Below are positions 39,359 to 47,192 of a DNA stretch of 64,000 bases, piece after piece (positions within the stretch are counted from its first letter, which is position 1; the number at the start of each line of letters is the position of its first letter). Position numbers and translations under genes: made by a program. The notes under the pieces were generated by a model. That model searched no databases and was not told the DNA's origin. It saw only the letters and a list, made by a program, of their open reading frames with translations. Where the stretch lies: contig JAVBWA010000022.1 of the NCBI GenBank assembly GCA_036677685.1, positions 66,250 to 130,249 of the forward strand. The letters are read 5' to 3'. The DNA is from JAQUBU01 sp036677685. GTDB lineage: Bacteria > Bacillota > Syntrophomonadia > Syntrophomonadales > Syntrophomonadaceae.

Positions 39359-41119
39359 CTATTTTTCTCTGATCTTTATGGATAACTCCCTTAATTGTTT
39401 GGGAGCAACTTCCGAAGGTGCTTCAGTCATTGGGCAGGCCGCACTTTGAGTCTTGGGGAACGCAATAACATCGCGAATACTGTGCCTTCCCGCAATAATC
39501 ATGAGCAGGCGGTCGATGCCAAAAGCTATGCCTCCATGGGGTGGTGTGCCATACTCAAATGCCTCCAGCATGTATCCAAATTTTCCTTTAGCTTCCTCAT
39601 TGCTCATGCCTATCAAGGCAAACATTTTCTCCTGCAAGTCGCGCTGGTGGATACGAATGCTGCCTCCGCCAATTTCCGTACCGTTTAAAACCAGATCATA
39701 AGCCCGCGCTTTAACCTGGGCCGGATCGATGTCCAGCAGGGCTATGTCCTCGGTTCGCGGTGCGGTAAACATATGATGCATGGCTACAAAACGTTTTTCT
39801 TCATCATCGTATTCCAAGAGCGGAAAATCTACTACCCATACAAAGTTAAGAGCATTTTCGTCAATAAGCTTTAACCTGCGCCCCAATTCCAAACGCAGGT
39901 TGCCCAGGACCCGGGCCGCAACTGCTGCCTGGTCAGCCGCGAATAGCAGCAGATCTCCAGGTTCGGCCTGCAGATTCTGTAAAATACCCTTCACCTGTTC
40001 ATCGCTCAAAAACTTGGTGATGGGAGAACGCAATTCGTTTTCACCCACTACTATCCAGGCCATACCTTTGGCTCCGTTCTCCACCGCCAGGGCTCCTAAA
40101 GCATCTATTTCTTTGCGGGTAAAACTTCCGCAGCCTTTGGCGTTCAAAGCTCTGACCACTCCGCCGCTTTGAACCGCACTGGCGAATACTTTAAACTCAG
40201 TATCTTTGAGCAAATCAGTCAGTTCCACAATCTCCAGTCCAAAGCGCAGGTCCGGTTTATCACTGCCGTATTTTTGCATTGCCTCATCATAAGAAAGCCG
40301 GACAAATGGCAGATTAAGCTCCCGTCCTTGGGTCGCAGCGAATACTTCTTTAATCATTGCTTCCACCAAGTTCATTATGTCCCCTTCATCAATGAAAGAC
40401 ATCTCCATATCCAGCTGGGTAAATTCCGGCTGCCGGTCTGCACGCAAATCCTCATCCCTGAAGCAGCGGGCGATTTGGAAATATCTTTCCATACCAGCCA
40501 CCATTAGGATTTGCTTGAATATTTGCGGTGACTGGGGCAAAGCAAAAAACTTACCCGGGTGGATCCGGCTGGGAACCAGATAATCTCTGGCTCCTTCGGG
40601 GCTGCTTTTCATTAAAATAGGGGTTTCAATCTCTACAAAAGCCCGGCTGTCCAGAAAATCCCGCATGACTTTGACCACGCGGTGCCGTAACATCAAGTTG
40701 TTGCGCATCTCCGGACGCCGAAGGTCTAAATAGCGATATTTTAATCTCAGGTTTTCATCGACATCTATATTATCCTCGATGTAAAAAGGAGGAGTTTTGG
40801 CAGCGTTCAGGACTTGCATTTCCTCAACATAGATTTCGATTTTGCCGGTTTTGAGGTTGGGATTCTCGGTAGCTTCGGGACGCAATGAAACTTTGCCCCG
40901 GCTGGCTACCACATACTCACCGCGTACGCTTTCCGCCAAATGAAAAGCATCCAGTGCCACCTCGGGACTGAAAACCAGCTGGATAATCCCCGAGCGGTCA
41001 CGCAAATCTATAAAAATAAGCCCGCCATGGTCCCGGCGGCTGTCTACCCAGCCATTGAGCACTACCTCCCGGCCTATACTGGATGTATCCAAATCAGTAG
41101 CATTACAAGTCCTTTTCAT
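39359..41119 (-). CDS. aspS: Aspartyl-tRNA synthetase
   Basis: A class II synthetase that charges tRNA-Asp. The 586-residue bacterial-type enzyme has an N-terminal OB fold (VVLNGWVDSRRDHGGLIFIDLRDR), motif 2 (YFQIARCFRDEDLRADRQPEFTQ, in part), a GAD insertion domain (about 290-420) and motif 3 (GGIAFGIDRLLMIIAG). Whether it also charges tRNA-Asn cannot be judged here. It is downstream of hisS by 15 nt; hisS-aspS pairing is common in Firmicutes. Confidence 0.96.
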   Translation of the reverse strand: MKRTCNATDLDTSSIGREVVLNGWVDSRRDHGGLIFIDLRDRSGIIQLVFSPEVALDAFHLAESVRGEYVVASRGKVSLRPEATENPNLKTGKIEIYVEEMQVLNAAKTPPFYIEDNIDVDENLRLKYRYLDLRRPEMRNNLMLRHRVVKVMRDFLDSRAFVEIETPILMKSSPEGARDYLVPSRIHPGKFFALPQSPQIFKQILMVAGMERYFQIARCFRDEDLRADRQPEFTQLDMEMSFIDEGDIMNLVEAMIKEVFAATQGRELNLPFVRLSYDEAMQKYGSDKPDLRFGLEIVELTDLLKDTEFKVFASAVQSGGVVRALNAKGCGSFTRKEIDALGALAVENGAKGMAWIVVGENELRSPITKFLSDEQVKGILQNLQAEPGDLLLFAADQAAVAARVLGNLRLELGRRLKLIDENALNFVWVVDFPLLEYDDEEKRFVAMHHMFTAPRTEDIALLDIDPAQVKARAYDLVLNGTEIGGGSIRIHQRDLQEKMFALIGMSNEEAKGKFGYMLEAFEYGTPPHGGIAFGIDRLLMIIAGRHSIRDVIAFPKTQSAACPMTEAPSEVAPKQLRELSIKIREK

Positions 41120-41133
41120 TAACTGTTCTCCTC

Positions 41134-42402
41134 CTAATCCATTGCCATAATCTGTTTAATAGTATTTATAAGCTGCTCATTTTCAACCCTTAGCTGTTCT
41201 TTATTCTCCATATTTCTAAGGGTTAAAAATCCCTGCTCCATTTCTTCATCACCAATTAGAATTACCAGTTTGGCTCCCAGTTTGTCGGCATACTTCATCT
41301 GCGCTTTGCCGCTTCTTCCAGTGTAGTCCTTATCCGCCCGGATTCCCGCCCGCCTTATTTCATTCAATATGCGCAAAGCCGGAGATTCGTGTTTACCATT
41401 CATTACCGCGATAAAAGCATCGATACCAGACTGCGCCGATTCTTTGATGCCTAATGTGTCAAGAGCCAAGAGCAGCCGTTCCAGGCCCAAAGCAAAGCCT
41501 ATACCAGGTAAATCGGGGCCTCCCAGTTCCCGGACCAGGCCGTTGTATCTTCCGCCTCCGCCTACGGCACTCTGGGCTCCTATCCCTGGAATATGTACCT
41601 CGAAAGCGGTATTGGTATAGTAGTCCAAACCTCTAACCAGCTGGTTGTCATGAAGGTAGGCGACACCATTATCCTCCAGGGCAGTTTTGACCGCAGCATA
41701 ATGGTCCCGGCAATCATTGCAGAGGCTGTCATATATGAGGGGATACCCGGCAATAGCTTCATGACAGGATGCTACTTTACAATCAAGGACCCGCAGGGGA
41801 TTTTGCATGAATCTCACCTGGCAATCCGGACAAAGCGCCTCCTTCACCGGATTAATATGCTCAATCAAGCTCTGGCGGTAGCTTTGCCGGCAATGGGGAC
41901 AGCCTACGGAATTAAGGTGCAATTCATAGGCACTTAAGCCCAGAGCCGATAGGATTCCAACCATAAGGATAATTATTTCCGCGTCCAGATAAGGGCTGTT
42001 GCTGCCAAAAGCCTCAACCCCCACCTGATGAAACTGCCGGTATCTTCCGGCCTGGGGCCGGTCATAGCGAAACATGGGTCCGGTATAATACCACTTAATT
42101 GGCAAAACCCCACCGTAGACACTATGTTCAATAATGGCCCGGGCACAGGAAGCAGTTCCTTCCGGCCGCAATGTCAAACTGCGCTGGGAACGATCGTTAA
42201 AGGTGTACATTTCTTTACTGACAATGTCCGTTCCCTGCCCCACCCCATGCAGAAAGAGTTCTGTATGTTCAAATATCGGGATTCTAACTTCCTGGAAGCC
42301 AAAGGATTCAATACATTCTTTAATAACCCGTTCAATATGCTGCCACTTTTTGGCATCAGCGGGCAGAATATCGACGGTTCCTCTGGGGGCCTTTACCTGC
42401 AT
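41134..42402 (-). CDS. hisS: Histidyl-tRNA synthetase
   Basis: A class II synthetase for tRNA-His. The 422-residue enzyme shows motif 1 region (FQEVRIPIFEHTELFLHGVG), motif 2 (FRYDRPQAGRYRQFHQVGVE), histidine-binding LVRGLDYYTNTAFEVH, and GIGFALGLERLLLAL as motif 3. The C-terminal anticodon-binding domain follows (about 325-420). It is not the HisZ paralogue because the catalytic residues are intact. Operon position between hemZ and aspS. Confidence 0.96.
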   Translation of the reverse strand: MQVKAPRGTVDILPADAKKWQHIERVIKECIESFGFQEVRIPIFEHTELFLHGVGQGTDIVSKEMYTFNDRSQRSLTLRPEGTASCARAIIEHSVYGGVLPIKWYYTGPMFRYDRPQAGRYRQFHQVGVEAFGSNSPYLDAEIIILMVGILSALGLSAYELHLNSVGCPHCRQSYRQSLIEHINPVKEALCPDCQVRFMQNPLRVLDCKVASCHEAIAGYPLIYDSLCNDCRDHYAAVKTALEDNGVAYLHDNQLVRGLDYYTNTAFEVHIPGIGAQSAVGGGGRYNGLVRELGGPDLPGIGFALGLERLLLALDTLGIKESAQSGIDAFIAVMNGKHESPALRILNEIRRAGIRADKDYTGRSGKAQMKYADKLGAKLVILIGDEEMEQGFLTLRNMENKEQLRVENEQLINTIKQIMAMD

Positions 42403-42439
42403 AAATTCCCCTCCGAACTAATTTATTCCTTGGATAATT

Positions 42440-43921
42440 CTAATTTAAGGCCCGAAGCTTGTCAACTTTGCCATTAATCAGCCTTTCGACAGAGTGGCAA
42501 TAGCTCTGAGGATTTTTAGGATTATGAAATGAACTTAAACTTCCATTGGACTGATTAATAAACTTGCTGGATGCTCCCCCCCCCAAACCAATGATGCTCT
42601 GCCGCTCCTCCATCATTTGAATATTATACAGGCAAAAAGTGTCCGGCTTAGCAAAAGCTAAGTTTTCCATACTGGCTTTCATATATTTCTGGCGATAAAG
42701 ATAATAAGGCAAATAAGCCTGCTTTCTGAATATGTTTGACAACAGGTTCAGAGTTTCTTCAACTTCCTTTACACGCTTATGAAGATTGGTTTTGCCCTCC
42801 AATTCGGCCATCATCGAGCCCCTTTTTAAGGCCAGAGTATGAACCGTAATATTTTCGGGACTTAGTTCTAAAATTTTGTTTGCTGTGTACGCGGCTTCCC
42901 GGAGGCCTTCTCCGGGAAGCCCGGCTATAAGATCCATATTAATTTGTTTAATTCCTGCTGCTCTTGCCCATTCGACTGATTGCATCACTCCTTTGCTGTC
43001 ATGATTGCGCCCTATCCTTTTTAAGGTAGCATCATTCATACTTTGAGGATTAATACAGACCCTACCTACACCTGCGTCCTGCAGCAGTTTTAACTTCTGT
43101 CTGGACAGCGTATCAGGTCTGCCCGCCTCTACACTAATCTCTTCACTTGCCGCGGAAATATAATAATGATGTAATAAATCAAAAACCCGCTGTAGATCCT
43201 CCAAAGAAAGTACTGTAGGGGTGCCTCCGCCGATATATATTGACTGCACCGAAATCCTATGATCATAAATAAACTCGCCCAAAGCCTGCATTTCTATAAA
43301 CAAGGCGTTCAAAAAAGGCGTCATTTCCTCTTCATAATTGCTTATCACTGCTCCGGGAAAAGAACAATAACAGCAGCGGCTTGGACAATAAGGAATGCCT
43401 ATATAAACACTAATCATTTTACGGGCGGCAGCCGGCTGCAGCAGAAAAGGCCGGTTGTTTTGGGCTACTTCCAGTAACAGGCGGGCTTTTTCCGGTCTTA
43501 ACAAATACTCTTGTTCCAGTTTGTTTTGAATAGTTTGCGGTGTATAACCCTGATCAAGGAAAGCATGAACCAGCTTTACCGGCCGCACCCCGGTAAGAAT
43601 GCCATAAGCATTGATTTCCCGCTCCAGGTGGCTCTCTAGCAAACAACAGGTAAATCTTTGCAGGAACCGTCTTAGACCCCCCTGTTCATGAGCCAGGCTT
43701 TCAATACTGCATGTTTGGCTGTCCAGGCTGGTCTTGGATTCTGAAACAATACTGCCCTCCAATAAGTGCTGTCCGGCTTGTTCTGTAAGCCGGAGCGTTA
43801 TTTCAATATCGGATTCACCATTATGCTCCCGGCATATTTCAGCATCCGGATAAGCCATGCGTATTAATTCATGGATGCTGGTATATATCCGGGGCGGTTG
43901 CAAATTGCAATAAATTATCAT
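42440..43921 (-). CDS. hemZ: Radical SAM coproporphyrinogen III oxidase-like protein HemZ
   Basis: An oxygen-independent coproporphyrinogen dehydrogenase homologue of the HemZ branch. The 493-residue product has an N-terminal extension (about 1-160) and then the radical SAM core. The cluster motif is CPSRCCYC (CxxxCxxC), followed by SFPGAVISNYEEEMTPFL and the GGGTPTVLSLEDL loop, typical of HemN/HemZ. The gene often sits near recJ/relA/hisS in Clostridia. True oxidase activity of HemZ proteins is uncertain; some relatives act in other heme steps. Confidence 0.88.
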   Translation of the reverse strand: MIIYCNLQPPRIYTSIHELIRMAYPDAEICREHNGESDIEITLRLTEQAGQHLLEGSIVSESKTSLDSQTCSIESLAHEQGGLRRFLQRFTCCLLESHLEREINAYGILTGVRPVKLVHAFLDQGYTPQTIQNKLEQEYLLRPEKARLLLEVAQNNRPFLLQPAAARKMISVYIGIPYCPSRCCYCSFPGAVISNYEEEMTPFLNALFIEMQALGEFIYDHRISVQSIYIGGGTPTVLSLEDLQRVFDLLHHYYISAASEEISVEAGRPDTLSRQKLKLLQDAGVGRVCINPQSMNDATLKRIGRNHDSKGVMQSVEWARAAGIKQINMDLIAGLPGEGLREAAYTANKILELSPENITVHTLALKRGSMMAELEGKTNLHKRVKEVEETLNLLSNIFRKQAYLPYYLYRQKYMKASMENLAFAKPDTFCLYNIQMMEERQSIIGLGGGASSKFINQSNGSLSSFHNPKNPQSYCHSVERLINGKVDKLRALN

Positions 43922-43932
43922 TTCATCCTCCG

Positions 43933-44751
43933 TTAACTTGAGTGTTTGCTATTGTACGAGCCCAGATATTTCACCTGTTTGCAGATAGCTTTAAGGTCAA
44001 GCAATACCTGTTCCAATACAAGGTCGTGGTCCAAAGTGTCTGCCTCAACATAAAAGGAAAAACTTTTATTGCGTTCCCGGGCAGGCCGGGATTCAATTTT
44101 GCTTAAATTTAAATTGCGTTCAGCAAATATACCCAGAGCCCTATAAAGCGCCCCCGGTTGATCAGGCAAAGTGAAGATAATACTGCTTTTCGAGCCTTTA
44201 CCAAGCGTCGCCTTGCCTGCAGTAACATGAATAAACCGGGTGAGATTGTCTTCATCCTGGATATTACTCTTTATAATTTCCAATTCATAAAGCATGGATG
44301 CCTGCCGGTTACCGATACAGGCCGCCCGTTTTTTTTCTTTTCTTATAATCTGGGCCGCTGAAGTTGTGCTTTCCGTAATTTCCCGGCGGACCCCTGCCAG
44401 ATTGGTTTTGATAAAGCCTTCACATTGTAGGAGTGCTGCCGGCTGGGATACCAGCAGTTCGATTTCCTCCAGCTGATACTTGCTTCCGGCCATCAGGTGC
44501 TGGGTAATGGGAATAATAATCTCACCTTGTATATTTACCTGGCTTGATGCCAGGCACTCCATACTGACACCGATGGTTCCCGCCCGGGAGTTGTCAATGG
44601 GAATCAGTGCGGCCTCGGCCTGACCATACTCCAATTGCTGAAACAGTTCTCCTATATTGGACATCAAACAAAGTTCAGCCTCATTCCCCCAGTAAATACG
44701 AGCAGCTTCTTCGCTGAAAGTTCCACTCGGGCCCAGAATAGCGTAAGCCAT
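43933..44751 (-). CDS. pheA: Prephenate dehydratase
   Basis: Converts prephenate to phenylpyruvate in phenylalanine synthesis. The 272-residue product has the catalytic domain (GPSGTFSEEAARIYWG, PIDNSRAGTIGVSMECL, EDNLTRFIHV including the TRF motif) and a C-terminal ACT domain (PGALYRALGIFAERNLNLSKIESRP) that binds phenylalanine for feedback control. There is no chorismate mutase domain. Its ATG shares a base with the aroF stop (TAATG), so translation is coupled and both genes are under the T-box upstream. Confidence 0.93.
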   Translation of the reverse strand: MAYAILGPSGTFSEEAARIYWGNEAELCLMSNIGELFQQLEYGQAEAALIPIDNSRAGTIGVSMECLASSQVNIQGEIIIPITQHLMAGSKYQLEEIELLVSQPAALLQCEGFIKTNLAGVRREITESTTSAAQIIRKEKKRAACIGNRQASMLYELEIIKSNIQDEDNLTRFIHVTAGKATLGKGSKSSIIFTLPDQPGALYRALGIFAERNLNLSKIESRPARERNKSFSFYVEADTLDHDLVLEQVLLDLKAICKQVKYLGSYNSKHSS

Positions 44752-45593
44752 TAACGGATCCTCCTTCCTACCGCCCGTGCTATACCGTCAAGTTCCCGCA
44801 TCATGGTACTGAATCCACGCGGAGTCAGTGACTGATCACCATCCGACAAGGCCTTCTCCGGATAAGGATGCACTTCTATCATGAGCCCATCGGCGCCTGC
44901 TGCCAGCGCGGCTTTGGCCATAGGGGTTACCAGGCTTCTGACCCCGGTAGCATGACTGGGATCAACCATTACCGGTAAGTGGGATATTTCTTTTACCAAG
45001 GCCACCGCAGATAGATCCAGGGTATTGCGGGTCCAGGTCTCAGCCGAACGGATTCCTCTTTCACAAAGAATCACCTGGTAATTGCCCCCAGCTAAAATAT
45101 ATTCGGCAGCCATCAACCATTCTTCAATACTGGCCGCCAATCCTCTTTTTAATATAACCGGCTTATCTATTTTACCGAGCTTGCGCAGCAAGGAGAAATT
45201 CTGCATATTCCGTGCTCCCACCTGAAGGATATCGGCATATTCAGCCACCAGCCCAATATCTTCACTGTCCATTACCTCGGTTACCACCGGCATATTCATT
45301 TCCTCTCCTACCTTGGCCAGGCATTTCAGTCCATATTCCCCCAGACCCTGGAAGCTATAAGGGGACGTCCGGGGTTTGAAAGCTCCGCCCCTGAGCATCA
45401 AGGCTCCCGAACCGCGAACCTTGAAAGCGGTCTCCTTGAGTATCTCTTCACTCTCAATCGCGCAAGGGCCGGCTATGGTTATAATCTGTTCCCCGCCAAT
45501 AACACAGCCCTTCACTTCAATCTCCGTTGATTTCGTCTGCTGCCCTTTAAGTACCAGCATTTCTTGATTTAACTTGGCCATTAATTTGTTCAT
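44751..45593 (-). CDS. aroF: 3-deoxy-7-phosphoheptulonate synthase (DAHP synthase)
   Basis: The first enzyme of the shikimate pathway. The 280-residue type I-beta product shows ITIAGPCAIESEEI, RGGAFKPRTSPYSFQGLG, LKRGLAASIEEWLMAAEYI and DPSHATGVRSLVTPM, and ILCERGIRS. It lacks a full N-terminal regulatory domain, so control would come from the leader RNA. AGGAGGT is well spaced from ATG at 45591-45593; a TTG nine bases upstream overlaps that site. It lies directly behind the T-box. Confidence 0.93.
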   Translation of the reverse strand: MNKLMAKLNQEMLVLKGQQTKSTEIEVKGCVIGGEQIITIAGPCAIESEEILKETAFKVRGSGALMLRGGAFKPRTSPYSFQGLGEYGLKCLAKVGEEMNMPVVTEVMDSEDIGLVAEYADILQVGARNMQNFSLLRKLGKIDKPVILKRGLAASIEEWLMAAEYILAGGNYQVILCERGIRSAETWTRNTLDLSAVALVKEISHLPVMVDPSHATGVRSLVTPMAKAALAAGADGLMIEVHPYPEKALSDGDQSLTPRGFSTMMRELDGIARAVGRRIR

Positions 45594-45602
45594 AATTATC
45601 AA

Positions 45603-46015
45603 CCTCCTATCAAATATTAAAACCCCTCATCCCCCAAGGGACGAGAGGTTTGGAAAACTCCCGCGGTACCACCCAAATTGGCTTAGCAGCCCACTCAATT
45701 TCAGGGATACGGGAGCAAGCGTTTCAAGCTTTGCTAACAGTTGGGGCCGGATGCGGAAAATAAAAAAGCTTCACATCCCTATGGGACGAGAAGCTCTACA
45801 TGCTGCCCGCGGTACCACCCAAATTACCGAAAAGGTCCGCTTGAAAAGATACAGGTATTATCCGATATCCCCTCCCTTTTAACGGTGGGAGTTCCGCCGC
45901 GACCTACTTGCTAATGTTTCAGCCGGGTGCTCCGAAGTGAACTTCAATTCGCTTCCTTATAGAGATGCTTGCAGCCGATGACATCTCTTCTCTGAATAAT
46001 TCCACAAATTTACTT
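45603..46015 (-). promoter_or_regulatory. Partially double T-box leader, probably phenylalanine-specific
   Basis: On the minus strand one Stem I is followed by two antiterminator/terminator modules. Stem I carries GCUGCAAG, the GNUG-NAAG distal motif, and a specifier context GAAG-UUC-A (UUC at 45939-45941, Phe). T-box motif GGGTGGTACCGCG occurs at 45808-45820, followed by a terminator (45766-45796). It occurs again at 45661-45674, followed by a second terminator (45620-45652). Uncharged tRNA-Phe would stabilise both antiterminators and turn on aroF-pheA. The second module has no Stem I of its own. Confidence 0.88.
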
Positions 46016-46104
46016 TACTTCATCATTGCATTTATAATATTGTGATTATTTTATCATAAAAATATTGTAAGGTAAACCTCTAAAATTAATTTTATTTTAA
46101 AATG

Positions 46105-46728
46105 TTAAGTTAAAAAAGGGTTGTGTTTCCTTTCAAATCCTATGGTAGTGGCCGGGCCGTGTCCCGGATAACATACTACATCATCATCATAACAAAACAG
46201 CTTGGTTTTTATATTCTCTATCAGTTGTTTATAAGAACCGCCCGGAAAATCGGTACGTCCTATGGAACCCTGGAAAAGGGTGTCACCCACAAAAATAATG
46301 TTATCCGTTTTCAAGCAAATTCCCCCGGGGCTGTGTCCCGGAGTATGGATTACTTCCAATTCAACCGTATTTCCGATTTTAACAATATCCCCTTCTTTTA
46401 GGAATTGTTCGGCGGCCGGACTGGTTACTTTACCTCCCATCATAAATGAGAAGTTGGAAACCGGATTAACCAGCATTTTGGCATCATTTTCGTGAATCAT
46501 TATTTGGGCCCCGGTAGCGTCTTTTATAGCTTGATTGCCTCCGATGTGATCTATATGACCGTGAGTATTAATAATATAAACAGCTTTAAGGTTATCCTCC
46601 TCCAGTAATTTTAAAATAGCCCGGGGATTGCCGCCCGGATCTATCACTGCTACTTCGCGGGTTTCCTCACAGCCCACGATATAACAGTTTACCATCATAT
46701 TGGTAATCTCAAGCCCCTTTAATATCAT
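46105..46728 (-). CDS. Metallo-beta-lactamase fold hydrolase (glyoxalase II-like)
   Basis: A 207-residue hydrolase with the binuclear metal motif THGHIDHIGG (HxHxDH, about 54-63), further ligands in HTPGHSPGG and DTLFQGSIGRTDF, and the C-terminal YPGHGPATTIGFE. It is closest to the YcbL-type small glyoxalase II-like proteins, whose substrates are unsettled. It is co-oriented with dtd 13 nt upstream, in a recJ-relA-dtd-hydrolase block common in Firmicutes. Confidence 0.85.
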   Translation of the reverse strand: MILKGLEITNMMVNCYIVGCEETREVAVIDPGGNPRAILKLLEEDNLKAVYIINTHGHIDHIGGNQAIKDATGAQIMIHENDAKMLVNPVSNFSFMMGGKVTSPAAEQFLKEGDIVKIGNTVELEVIHTPGHSPGGICLKTDNIIFVGDTLFQGSIGRTDFPGGSYKQLIENIKTKLFCYDDDVVCYPGHGPATTIGFERKHNPFLT

Positions 46729-46741
46729 CTAACATCCTCCT

Positions 46742-47191
46742 TTAAAATACTTTCTCACTATCTAATAAAATGGTGCAAGGACCATCATTTTCTATAGTCA
46801 ATTGCATATCAGCTCCAAATTTGCCGGTGCGCACCGGAATCTGGAGATCCTGCAAATGCTTAATACAATAGTTAAAAAGCGGGAGAGCGGTTTCCGGCAG
46901 TTCGGCATCGGAAAATCCCGGCCTTCTTCCTTTGCGGGCATCGCCATAAAGGGTAAACTGGCTGACCAGCATTATCTGCCCCTTGACATCCTGCAAGGAA
47001 AGATTCATTTTGCCGTCTTGATCTGGAAATATCCGTAAATTAATGATCTTATCCATAATATAATCTGCGTCCTTAGGTTGATCTCCTTTTTTAATTCCCA
47101 ATAACACCATAAGCCCGTGATTAATTTCACTTATTATTTGCCCAGTTATTTTAACTGAACTATAATTAGTTCTCTGCACAACCGCACGCAA
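46742..47191 (-). CDS. dtd: D-aminoacyl-tRNA deacylase
   Basis: Removes D-amino acids (and glycine from tRNA-Ala) from mischarged tRNAs. The 149-residue product starts RAVVQRTNYSSVKI and has MVSQFTLYGDARKGRRPGFSDA and the C-terminal VRTGKFGADMQLTIENDGPCTI, carrying the SQFTL and GP motifs. The open frame extends to 47275, but AAGGAG lies eight bases before TTG at 47189-47191. The start is just downstream of the relA stop (47193), giving tight coupling. Confidence 0.93.
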   Translation of the reverse strand: MRAVVQRTNYSSVKITGQIISEINHGLMVLLGIKKGDQPKDADYIMDKIINLRIFPDQDGKMNLSLQDVKGQIMLVSQFTLYGDARKGRRPGFSDAELPETALPLFNYCIKHLQDLQIPVRTGKFGADMQLTIENDGPCTILLDSEKVF

Positions 47192-47192
47192 A

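Noticed and set aside
45603..46015. Two independent complete T-boxes in tandem
   Set aside because: Only one Stem I with specifier and distal motif is visible; the spacing before the second motif (about 90 nt after terminator 1) is too short for another.
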